DNA of 34,515 nucleotides. It comes from Nitrospira sp. Lineage in GTDB: Bacteria > Nitrospirota > Nitrospiria > Nitrospirales > Nitrospiraceae. Within the stretch, counting starts at the first letter, position 1. Every line of letters starts with the position of its first letter. Positions 1 to 6,279 of the stretch are shown here, in pieces. Both the position numbers and the translations under genes were made by a program. The DNA lies in contig JAOUMR010000027.1 in NCBI GenBank assembly GCA_029881435.1, forward strand, positions 1 through 34,515, read 5' to 3'. The notes under the pieces were generated by a model, which made no database searches, was not told the origin of the DNA, and saw nothing but the letters and a program-made list of their open reading frames with translations.

Positions 1-1
1 G

Positions 2-76
2 ATTGCGCAGGTCATGGCAACTATTGAGGCGGTGCACGCGGAGCCGCAACCGATTCAGACAAAAAAGGCCGCGTGA
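2..76 (+). CDS. 3' end of an unidentified gene (partial)
   Basis: An open frame runs from the window edge to a TGA at 74-76 and gives 24 residues ending in QPIQTKKAA. It has no in-frame stop and ends in a basic, low-complexity tail of the kind often seen at protein C-termini. The rest of the gene lies outside the window, so the product cannot be named. It converges on the minus-strand vapBC block. It may be a chance open frame, because only 75 bases are visible. Confidence 0.35.
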   Translation: MAQVMATIEAVHAEPQPIQTKKAA

Positions 77-127
77 GACAACCATGGAAGCCGCTCAGGA
101 TATTTCAACGGATTTATTGACAACTTC

Positions 128-213
128 CCTGAAACAGCTGATTCATGATCTGATTTCCCCTTTCGGGGTCCTAATAGTACTTCAACGCCTTGGAATAGTT
201 TTCCATTGCGCTC
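128..213 (-). pseudogene. Duplicated fragment of the TPR gene 3' end
   Basis: This 86-bp stretch matches 998-1083, the codons for about residues 309-338 of the TPR protein, at a constant offset of 870 bp. I count six differences (positions 158, 160, 165, 168, 173 and 210), about 93% identity. In the TPR frame one difference changes the codon for Gln323 to TAG (plus-strand cta at 171-173), so the copy cannot encode the tail. The match ends at the stop codon of vapC: bases 212-213 are shared by the repeat and the vapC TGA. It is best read as a decayed duplicate left by the rearrangement that placed vapBC here. Confidence 0.75.
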
Positions 214-613
214 AGCCTGAAAAGGTCTGCGGCGAGACAGCGAGGCTGGGAAAAGCTTTCAGAATCTGCTGGTCGTTGGTGACTAAAGGCACTCCCAAAT
301 CCTGAGCCAGGGCGACAAACTCACAGTCATAGGCTGACCTTCCGGACTGATCGGCAAGTGTCAAAACATGGCGAGAGACCACGCTGTATTCGTGTCCAGC
401 CAACCATCGCTCTGCTTCCTCGACCATGGATAGTGCTTTATCCAGAGACACTAACTCTTTTCGGACCAGGCCGATCAGCGCATTCCGAAATTCGGAACGC
501 CACAACAACGGAACCGTCCATGTGGCATCGTGCCTGAGTACGGCCTCGCTCTCCTCAGTTCTCTCACCCTGGACATAGAGATAGATCAATAAATTCGTAT
601 CGGCCACGATCAT
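212..613 (-). CDS. vapC: PIN-domain toxin of the VapC family
   Basis: This 133-residue protein is a typical PIN-domain ribonuclease, the toxin half of a type II toxin-antitoxin pair; VapC proteins usually cut tRNA or rRNA with Mg2+. The acidic residues are in place: Asp5 in the opening VADTNLL, Glu41 in RSEFRNAL, Asp96 in SAYDCEFVALA and Asp114 in VTNDQQIL. The length is normal for the family. Its ATG overlaps the stop codon of the upstream antitoxin by four bases (ATGA), showing translational coupling. The TGA stop sits at the edge of the duplicated TPR fragment. The RNA target cannot be told from sequence. Confidence 0.88.
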   Translation of the reverse strand: MIVADTNLLIYLYVQGERTEESEAVLRHDATWTVPLLWRSEFRNALIGLVRKELVSLDKALSMVEEAERWLAGHEYSVVSRHVLTLADQSGRSAYDCEFVALAQDLGVPLVTNDQQILKAFPSLAVSPQTFSG

Positions 614-852
614 AGCCGACCAACCACCTTCAGCTCATTGAGGAGGCGATCGGTTAACTTCCTCCCTTTTGGGATTTGGCGAAGAGCTCGCGCCCTTGCC
701 AGCAACGTGTCGGCATCTACCGGCACGCTCAGTGTCATCTGTTCCAGATATGAGATAACCTGAAAATTCAGGCTCCGGTGTTGAGCTGCCGCCTGCTGCT
801 TGAGTCGCTTCACCAACGGCTCTGGAATGTTCTTGATGGTCAAGGTCGCCAT
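610..852 (-). CDS. vapB: Ribbon-helix-helix antitoxin of the VapB/FitA type
   Basis: An 80-residue protein beginning MATLTIKNIPEPLVKRL, the usual N-terminal beta strand and helix of an Arc/FitA-type ribbon-helix-helix DNA-binding antitoxin. The C-terminal half would bind and inhibit VapC. I chose the ATG at 850-852 because GGAG lies six bases upstream; an in-frame ATG at 862-864 would add four residues but would destroy that spacing. It overlaps vapC by four bases. Two short palindromes just upstream (867-876 and 882-894) are likely sites for autoregulation by the VapBC complex, as is usual for this family. Confidence 0.85.
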   Translation of the reverse strand: MATLTIKNIPEPLVKRLKQQAAAQHRSLNFQVISYLEQMTLSVPVDADTLLARARALRQIPKGRKLTDRLLNELKVVGRL

Positions 853-866
853 AGCTTTCTCCATTT

Positions 867-894
867 ATGGTTCCATATCGAATCCATTATGGAT
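867..894 (-). promoter_or_regulatory. Candidate VapBC operator (two palindromes)
   Basis: Two inverted repeats built from the same ATGG/CCAT arms lie just upstream of vapB: ATGG-tt-CCAT at 867-876 and ATCCAT-t-ATGGAT at 882-894, centres about 16-17 bp apart. Ribbon-helix-helix antitoxins bind such paired palindromes and repress their own operon. Binding is inferred from position and symmetry. Confidence 0.5.
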
Positions 895-977
895 GCTACC
901 CTGGCAGCATGATTCCGTCAAGAGCGAGCAGGCATTCCGCATCACCTAGACCTAAAAAGTAGTATGGCCGTGACTCT

Positions 978-2009
978 TTAATCCCCCACTTGCCCTTCCT
1001 GAAACAGCTGATTCATGATCTGATTTCGCTTTTCAGGTTCCTGATAGTACTTCAACGCCTTGGAATAGTTTTCCATTGCACTCTGGCGTTTCCCGCGAAT
1101 CGCATAGATTTCCGCGATGCCGTGATAGGCCCGTGCGTCTTCCTCATTACACTTGAGCGCCCGGCTGAAGATGTCCGCGGCTTCTTGCAGTCGATGTTTG
1201 CCTAGCGCGAGCCACCCGAGGGCGGAATGGGCTACGCCAAAGTCCGGATTGGCGACGAGTGCATCTTGATAGCTCTTTTGCGCCAGATCCAGACGACCGC
1301 GTGTTTCGTACAGACCGCCCAGGGCGAAATGCACTTCGGCATCCTGTGGGTTCAGCTTCAAGGCGGTCTTGTAGGATTGCACAGCCGGTTCCAATTTCCC
1401 CTGTTCCGCAAGGGCGCACGCCAGGTTGGAATGAGCCGCTGAATCGTTGGGGGTGAGCTTGATCACCTCACGGTATTCCTTGATCGCCATTTCCAACCGC
1501 CCTTGGTCTTGGTAGGCGACTCCCAGATTCATTCGAGCCGGTGGAAAATCCGGAGCAAGCCGGACGGCTTCACGATACGCTTTGATCGCCATCTCAGGGT
1601 GACCAGCCCGTTCGTGAATCTGTGCCAGAAAGTAATGCGGGTAGGCGGATTGCGGAAGTAACCGCGCAGCTTCCGCGTATGGCCGCATGGACTGGTCGGA
1701 TTGACCAGATTGCGCGAGAAAGAGACCCATGATGAGATGGGCGTAGCCGCAGTCCGCGTGTCGAGCGAGCAGATCGTTTACCCAACTCCCCACTACTGCA
1801 ATGTCTTGCTGAGCTTCGAGGCAGAGCGTATGGGCTTTCCAGGCATCGGCGAATCGACCCTGGAGAAGATAGACGACGTTACGCGCAAACAGAGGACGCG
1901 GGTCCTTCGCCCCCTCCGGATCGCGACTCCAGGCCATCGACTCGGCGTAGACGGTATCCCAGGCGCCGGCCACGATGGCGGCTTCGCATGGTTGCTGATG
2001 GGTGCTCAT
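978..2009 (-). CDS. Tetratricopeptide-repeat protein
   Basis: A 343-residue protein with seven contiguous 34-residue TPR units at about 87-120, 121-154, 155-188, 189-222, 223-256, 257-290 and 291-324, each with the A..YREA.KL.P..A..H..L pattern. The first 85 residues are also helical but less regular. There is no signal peptide or membrane segment, so it is probably a cytoplasmic scaffold for protein contacts; no catalytic domain is present. It starts 16 bp after the ThyX-like gene on the same strand, so the two are probably cotranscribed. No clear Shine-Dalgarno precedes its ATG, which fits translational coupling. The codons for about residues 309-338 are duplicated beyond vapBC. Confidence 0.85.
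   Translation of the reverse strand: MSTHQQPCEAAIVAGAWDTVYAESMAWSRDPEGAKDPRPLFARNVVYLLQGRFADAWKAHTLCLEAQQDIAVVGSWVNDLLARHADCGYAHLIMGLFLAQSGQSDQSMRPYAEAARLLPQSAYPHYFLAQIHERAGHPEMAIKAYREAVRLAPDFPPARMNLGVAYQDQGRLEMAIKEYREVIKLTPNDSAAHSNLACALAEQGKLEPAVQSYKTALKLNPQDAEVHFALGGLYETRGRLDLAQKSYQDALVANPDFGVAHSALGWLALGKHRLQEAADIFSRALKCNEEDARAYHGIAEIYAIRGKRQSAMENYSKALKYYQEPEKRNQIMNQLFQEGQVGD
998..1083. repeat. 86-bp direct repeat, intact copy inside the TPR gene
   Basis: This is the coding partner of the degenerate copy at 128-213, in the same orientation and 870 bp away. The vapBC module and its upstream region lie between the two copies. Such repeats could support excision of the intervening segment by recombination, although at 93% identity over 86 bp this would be inefficient. 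Confidence 0.75.
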
Positions 2010-2025
2010 GGGTGGTGCGAGGCTC

Positions 2026-3513
2026 TTATCGAGTCAGCGCGTCTTCGACATCAGGTGGCGTCGCTTGGACACCTTCGCCGAGAAATGGATATTTCTTGGC
2101 CAGCTGCTGCTTCATCTGCCAGGCAATCGTTCGGTAGGACCAATGGCCCTTCACCCCGGAACGGAGCTTGGCGATATATTCCGCCTCGGCATAATCCATT
2201 TTAAACAGACAGCGCACCTTGAACCCAAACGGAATGGCGTAGAGTGATGCTTCCTGATCCTTTTTCTTGAGCAACTCGATGTCATGACGCACGGCGTCCA
2301 TCGCCTGCCGGTATTCCTGATCGAGCCGCGCATCGACGAGCAGTGGTGGGACGTCATAGCCGTGAACCGTCGTGAAGTTTTGCTGCACTTGCTGACACCG
2401 CCGGTGGCGGTGCATGTCGCGCCAGGCACCGATGTCCATCAGAATATCGAAATTGAATGCATAGCCGCTGCGGAACTCTTTGATGAGTTCATCGTAGGGT
2501 CCGCGCTGTCTTGTGGCCACTTCGATGGTCGCGTGCTTCTCCTTCTCGGACCACGCTCGCACAACGTCGAGTATCTTCCGGTACGGGGCTTGCGACACAC
2601 GATACAGCAGTGTCGTCACGATTTCGTCGAGCGGATGATGTGGGTCAATCAGCTCGACCGTTTCCACGGCACCCCACGTATCAGGCTGATCCAACCCTGT
2701 TCCCCGTAATGCCTCTTTCGCATGGCGAGCCAAATCAGAGTAGACTGACTCTTGATAGGCATTCGCCTTTGCATGCCGCGCCAGCGTTGGCGCCAGCGGA
2801 TCGTTCACGCCGGAAGTCTGACCGCAGAGCTCGCTCCACAGATTGACCGGCGCACGTTGGCACGCCACTTTCAAATCCTCCCCAATCCCTCGTAACTCGG
2901 GGAGCTGAGAAGACAGGAGACGCGTAATCTGTTTTTCCAATGTCCGGATGCTGACGACTTGCCCGACGTTGGTCTTTGCCGCAAGGGGAAGCAGGTACCG
3001 AGTGACGTCGAACGCCCGCGCCGCGATCGTCCGTTGATAATCAGCCGGTTTCATGGAATCCGGACGTGGGTCTCGATCAGAGAGGTACGCAATCAAGGGA
3101 TCGTGCAGTAATCGATAGATTTCGGAGAGACTGCGGAGAACGCCTTCATAGATCGCCTCGGTTTCGCTCCCTCGAATCTGGCCCGGCACAAACCATCGGC
3201 TCGAGGCAAAGTTCTGATAGCGGCTCGATTTCGCCTGCCCGTCCCAGAGCGGCTCGTCCTCCAGGCGAATGGCGGCCAATTCCGAAATCTCTTCAAAACA
3301 GACGATGACATGGCCAAGGTCGGCGATCGAGGCATGACCGTAATCGAAATAAAACTGCTCCCAGAACTTTTCCGAGGAGTGACCATGGACCCACCGGATG
3401 CTCTCTTCGATGGAGTCCGGTGATCGGCTATAGCGCGCCAGTGCGTAAGCGGATTTCTCCGGCGGCATGGGAGCGATGGCGACAACCCGGCGACCTGATT
3501 GATCCTGGCTCAT
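2026..3513 (-). CDS. thyX: Tandem-domain ThyX-like protein (FAD-dependent thymidylate synthase family)
   Basis: This 495-residue protein is about twice the length of ordinary ThyX (220-260 residues) and appears to hold two ThyX-like domains, about 1-230 and 250-495. ThyX converts dUMP to dTMP using FAD, NADPH and methylenetetrahydrofolate. The first domain has YGHASIADLGHV at 58-69 and SSRYQN at 96-101, like the end of the family motif RHRxxSxNxxSxR(Y). The second has RHRR at 369-372, like its beginning, but the Ser and Asn positions are Gln374 and Val376. Neither copy keeps the whole motif. Activity as a thymidylate synthase is therefore likely from family membership but not certain. It is the first gene of a unit with the TPR gene and diverges from hisS. 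Confidence 0.75.
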   Translation of the reverse strand: MSQDQSGRRVVAIAPMPPEKSAYALARYSRSPDSIEESIRWVHGHSSEKFWEQFYFDYGHASIADLGHVIVCFEEISELAAIRLEDEPLWDGQAKSSRYQNFASSRWFVPGQIRGSETEAIYEGVLRSLSEIYRLLHDPLIAYLSDRDPRPDSMKPADYQRTIAARAFDVTRYLLPLAAKTNVGQVVSIRTLEKQITRLLSSQLPELRGIGEDLKVACQRAPVNLWSELCGQTSGVNDPLAPTLARHAKANAYQESVYSDLARHAKEALRGTGLDQPDTWGAVETVELIDPHHPLDEIVTTLLYRVSQAPYRKILDVVRAWSEKEKHATIEVATRQRGPYDELIKEFRSGYAFNFDILMDIGAWRDMHRHRRCQQVQQNFTTVHGYDVPPLLVDARLDQEYRQAMDAVRHDIELLKKKDQEASLYAIPFGFKVRCLFKMDYAEAEYIAKLRSGVKGHWSYRTIAWQMKQQLAKKYPFLGEGVQATPPDVEDALTR

Positions 3514-3592
3514 AGAGAGTCGTTCACGTTTTCGTTGAACCGTAAGCCGCGCACTATACCTCTCACGTCAGGATGGCGCAAGCTCGGGTCCG

Positions 3593-3622
3593 TTGACTTG
3601 CCGCAGAAAGCGCCGCTATAGT
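3593..3622 (+). promoter_or_regulatory. Sigma-70-type promoter for hisS
   Basis: TTGACT at 3593-3598 and TATAGT at 3617-3622 are separated by 18 bp. The predicted start near 3629 would leave a leader of about 47 bases before the hisS ATG. Confidence 0.55.
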
Positions 3623-3675
3623 CCGCCGAATCGCGAGGTGAGTATGGGCTCGCGCATGGGAACTGAGCATTTTTT

Positions 3676-4938
3676 ATGATCAGGGGCATCAAAGGCGTAA
3701 AGGATCTGTTGCCAGAAGAGACACCCCGTTGGCGTTTCATCGAGGAGACGGCCAGGCGGTGGGCGGACCGGTATGGATTTCATGAAATTCGCATTCCGAT
3801 CTTTGAAGTGACGACCTTGTTTGCGCGGAGCATCGGTGCATCGACCGATATCGTTGAGAAGGAAATGTACACGTTCCAGGATCGGGACGGCAGCTCGCTG
3901 ACCCTGCGACCTGAAGGGACTGCAGGGACAGTCCGAGCCTATATCGAGCACAATCGGGCCGCGGTTCCGGTCCCTCAGAAGTATTTCTACTTCGGGCCGA
4001 TGTTTCGGCATGAGCGGCCTCAAGCTGGGCGGCTTCGACAATTCCACCAGTTCGGCGTGGAGTCACTTGGGATGGCTGATCCCCGAGCCGATGTCGAAGT
4101 GATCGCTCTCCTGTGGCGGATCCTCAGTAACCTTGGGCTCCAGGGTCTCACGTTGGAGATCAATAACCTGGGGTATCCCGCCGATCGAGATTCCTATCGT
4201 CCTCACCTTGTGACATATCTCCGACAGTATGAATCCAGCCTGTGTGCAAATTGCCAGCGTCGGATCGAAGCCAATCCCCTCCGCGTTCTTGACTGTAAAG
4301 TCCCTGAGTGTCGCGCAATGACGGAGACGGCTCCTCGACTCGCTGATTCGCTCTCCGAAGCCGCTCAAGCATACTTTACCGGGGTTCTACACGGCCTTGA
4401 TGTCATCCACATTCCGTATTCCTTGAACCATCGACTTGTGCGTGGGTTGGACTATTACAACCTGACGACTTTCGAGGTCACGGCGACGAATCTCGGAGCT
4501 CAGAACGCGGTCGGGGCAGGTGGACGGTATGATGGCCTCGTCGAAACCCTGTCGGGACCTCCGACGCCAGCTATAGGTTTCGCGGTTGGTCTGGAACGCA
4601 TCGCGATGTTACTCCCGGAGTCAGCGCTGCGGACAACTGCTGCCAATGTCGTTGTCTATATCGCAGCATTTGGAGACCAAGGCTCGGGTGTCGGTCTCTC
4701 TGCTCTGGAGGACCTTCGTGCTTCTGGAATCCCAGCTGTGTCGGACTTTCGTTCCTCGACATTGAAGTCTCACTTACGGCAAGCCGATCGGCTTGCCTGT
4801 GGTTTCACTCTCATCCTCGGTGACGACGAGGTACAGAAAGGCACTGCTATCCTTCGAAACATGGTGACGAAGAGCCAGTACGATCTCCCTCTATCCTCAC
4901 TCCCAGTTGCGATTCAGCCGCTTCTCAGAAGCTCATAA
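3676..4938 (+). CDS. hisS: Histidine--tRNA ligase
   Basis: A class II aminoacyl-tRNA synthetase of 420 residues, normal for bacterial HisRS; it charges tRNA-His with histidine using ATP. It opens with the family's IRGIKGVKDLLPEE. Motif 2 is GPMFRHERPQAGRLRQFHQF around residues 107-126. The histidine-specific signatures GLDYYNLTTFE (257-267) and GGRYDGL (282-288) are present, followed by the motif 3 region IGFAVGLERI and a C-terminal anticodon-binding domain. The ATG at 3676 gives the canonical N-terminus. A TTGACT/TATAGT promoter lies upstream. The next gene starts about 93 bp downstream, with no strong terminator between. Confidence 0.97.
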   Translation: MIRGIKGVKDLLPEETPRWRFIEETARRWADRYGFHEIRIPIFEVTTLFARSIGASTDIVEKEMYTFQDRDGSSLTLRPEGTAGTVRAYIEHNRAAVPVPQKYFYFGPMFRHERPQAGRLRQFHQFGVESLGMADPRADVEVIALLWRILSNLGLQGLTLEINNLGYPADRDSYRPHLVTYLRQYESSLCANCQRRIEANPLRVLDCKVPECRAMTETAPRLADSLSEAAQAYFTGVLHGLDVIHIPYSLNHRLVRGLDYYNLTTFEVTATNLGAQNAVGAGGRYDGLVETLSGPPTPAIGFAVGLERIAMLLPESALRTTAANVVVYIAAFGDQGSGVGLSALEDLRASGIPAVSDFRSSTLKSHLRQADRLACGFTLILGDDEVQKGTAILRNMVTKSQYDLPLSSLPVAIQPLLRSS

Positions 4939-5031
4939 GGGCCATTTTTCGCATTGACTTTCCCCTTCAAACCTCTTACTCTCTGTAAGTCTGATAGGTT
5001 CTAACCTGCTGAATATTTAAGATAAATTCCT

Positions 5032-5361
5032 GTGGATTCACGACACTCACACAAGATCGGGTTCCTCCTAGCTTTGCCTCCATCGCATGCGAGCGCTTCA
5101 ACGGTTTACGGACTGGCTCAGGCCGCTCTCACCGCTGGTCATGAAGTCTACCTCTACCTCATTGATGAAGGTGTCAAAAACATGCCCACTGGCCAATATC
5201 GAGAGCTCGCTCACGCTGGTGCAAAGGTTTTTGTCTGTGCGTATGGTTGCCAGCAGCATAATGTACCGACCACGGACACAGATCCACGTATGTCTCTCTG
5301 TGGGCTAGTGGTGCTTTCTGGACTTATTGATACCTGTAAGCCATTCCTATCATTTACCTGA
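5032..5361 (+). CDS. DsrE/TusD-like sulfur-relay protein
   Basis: A 109-residue protein starting at GTG. KIGFLLALPP, then TVYGLAQAALTAGHEVYLYLIDEGV, is the beta-alpha-beta opening of the DsrE/TusD fold. The VFVCAYGCQQHNV segment places Cys69 and Cys73 where family members carry the persulfide-bearing cysteine. Relatives pass sulfane sulfur for tRNA thiolation (TusBCD) or in sulfur oxidation (DsrEFH). It is the first of three small genes in DsrE-DsrF-DsrH order, 17 bp before the next. No clear Shine-Dalgarno precedes the GTG, so the start is uncertain. The fold is fairly safe; the pathway is not. Confidence 0.7.
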   Translation: MDSRHSHKIGFLLALPPSHASASTVYGLAQAALTAGHEVYLYLIDEGVKNMPTGQYRELAHAGAKVFVCAYGCQQHNVPTTDTDPRMSLCGLVVLSGLIDTCKPFLSFT

Positions 5362-5378
5362 CACGATACGAATCTTTT

Positions 5379-5720
5379 GTGGCTAAGAATATCGCGGTTG
5401 TCATTCAAGAAGATCCTCGCAACACACACAGGCCTGTTGAAGCACTGAGGATTGCACTCGGCCTGGTTGCGGGATCGCATCAAACCACTGTGATTCTTCT
5501 TGGGGAAGCTTTTCGCCTTCTCACTGAAGATATAGATGACATCATCGACGTAGATATCCTTGAAAAGTATCTCCCATCGATCACACAGCTGAAGATTCCA
5601 TTCATCCTCCAGTCCACAGCGGATCAGCCGAAAGTCCGCGGTGAGTTTCAAGTCGAACATAAAACAGACGAAAACATCGGAGTTTTTGTCAGATCGATGG
5701 ATTCCACGCTCGTTTTCTAG
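5379..5720 (+). CDS. DsrF/TusC-like protein
   Basis: A 113-residue protein starting at GTG. KNIAVVIQEDP, then EALRIALGLVAG and TTVILLGEAFRLL, followed by a DIDDIIDVD segment, follow the TusC/DsrF pattern of a DsrE-superfamily subunit. It contains no cysteine, consistent with a structural rather than sulfur-carrying role in a DsrEFH/TusBCD-type heterohexamer. It lies 17 bp after the DsrE-like gene; the DsrH-like gene follows almost at once. Similarity was judged by eye, so the subunit assignment rests partly on gene order. Confidence 0.65.
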   Translation: MAKNIAVVIQEDPRNTHRPVEALRIALGLVAGSHQTTVILLGEAFRLLTEDIDDIIDVDILEKYLPSITQLKIPFILQSTADQPKVRGEFQVEHKTDENIGVFVRSMDSTLVF

Positions 5721-5735
5721 GTGAGGTTTCGACGC

Positions 5736-5957
5736 ATGTGTCCAATTGTCTATATCTCTCGTCCTTCCTCGCAAACGATTGCTCGTTCTATATGTCTGGA
5801 AGGGGATTCTGGGATGGTACTTTCTTTGGATGATACGCTTCCTCCGGGAAAGGTTGAACGCACCACCAACGTGCCATCTCCCCAGTTAGAGGAGAAGTTA
5901 TCCTATGATCAGGTGCTGATGGTGCTGCTTAATGCTGACAAGGTTATCACTCTGTAA
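5736..5957 (+). CDS. DsrH/TusB-like protein
   Basis: A 73-residue protein whose PIVYISRP start, GDSGMVLSLDDT middle and closing SYDQVLMVLLNADKVITL match the small DsrH/TusB subunit. I chose the ATG at 5736 because AGGTGAGG lies nine bases upstream; a GTG directly after the previous stop (5721) would add five residues. Cys20 (counted from this ATG) is a candidate for the conserved DsrH cysteine. It completes a trio in DsrE-F-H order and is the last gene before the origin-like region. Short length and modest motif strength leave some doubt. Confidence 0.6.
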   Translation: MCPIVYISRPSSQTIARSICLEGDSGMVLSLDDTLPPGKVERTTNVPSPQLEEKLSYDQVLMVLLNADKVITL

Positions 5958-6279
5958 CTCCGAAGGTTCTAGCTAAAGAAGATTCGGAGTAGTCGGATTA
6001 GGAGTAGTAACGTGAAGAGTGAGGATAAGAGATAAGACTTTGAATTTATAAGAAGAATAATGTGCTGAAACAGATGGATAAGTTTGGGGATACCTTGTTT
6101 CTGACTGAGTACAACGTGTGGAGAATCTTTCTTAGGATCTCGCAAAGTGAGTCGGTATTGACTCTGTAGCGCGATAAGTAGTCAGGTTATGCACTACTGT
6201 TCATCGTGAGATGGAATGATAAGAAAAATGAGTTATACACAGGTGTGAATAATCCTGTGTATAGGGATTTTAGTAGGTT
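5958..6279. other. Candidate chromosomal replication origin (oriC) upstream of dnaA
   Basis: This 322-bp gene-free stretch is clearly AT-richer than its surroundings and lies directly before dnaA. It has two perfect DnaA boxes, TTATACACA at 6233-6241 and, inverted, TTATTCACA at 6244-6252. One-mismatch boxes lie at 6256-6264 (inverted), 6187-6195, 6117-6125 (inverted) and 6020-6028 (inverted). The hexamer GATAAG occurs five times (6024, 6031, 6077, 6173, 6218). An AT-rich run at about 6025-6062 could be the unwinding element. GGAGTAGT occurs twice (5986-5993, 6001-6008). Box density and position make this the best oriC candidate here; GC skew was not computed. Confidence 0.65.
6233..6264. promoter_or_regulatory. 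Cluster of three DnaA boxes before dnaA
   Basis: Two perfect 9-mers face each other (TTATACACA at 6233-6241 and TGTGAATAA at 6244-6252), followed by TGTGTATAG at 6256-6264 with one mismatch. The dnaA start codon is only 15 bp further on. The cluster could act in origin recognition and in dnaA autoregulation. Confidence 0.75.

Noticed and set aside
4996-5007. Small inverted repeat AGGTT-ct-AACCT between hisS and the DsrE-like gene
   Set aside because: A 5-bp stem with a 2-base centre is too weak to call as a terminator or operator.
5211-5774. 187-codon antisense frame across the DsrE/F-like genes
   Set aside because: No recognisable domain, whereas the three sense frames match DsrE-superfamily patterns.
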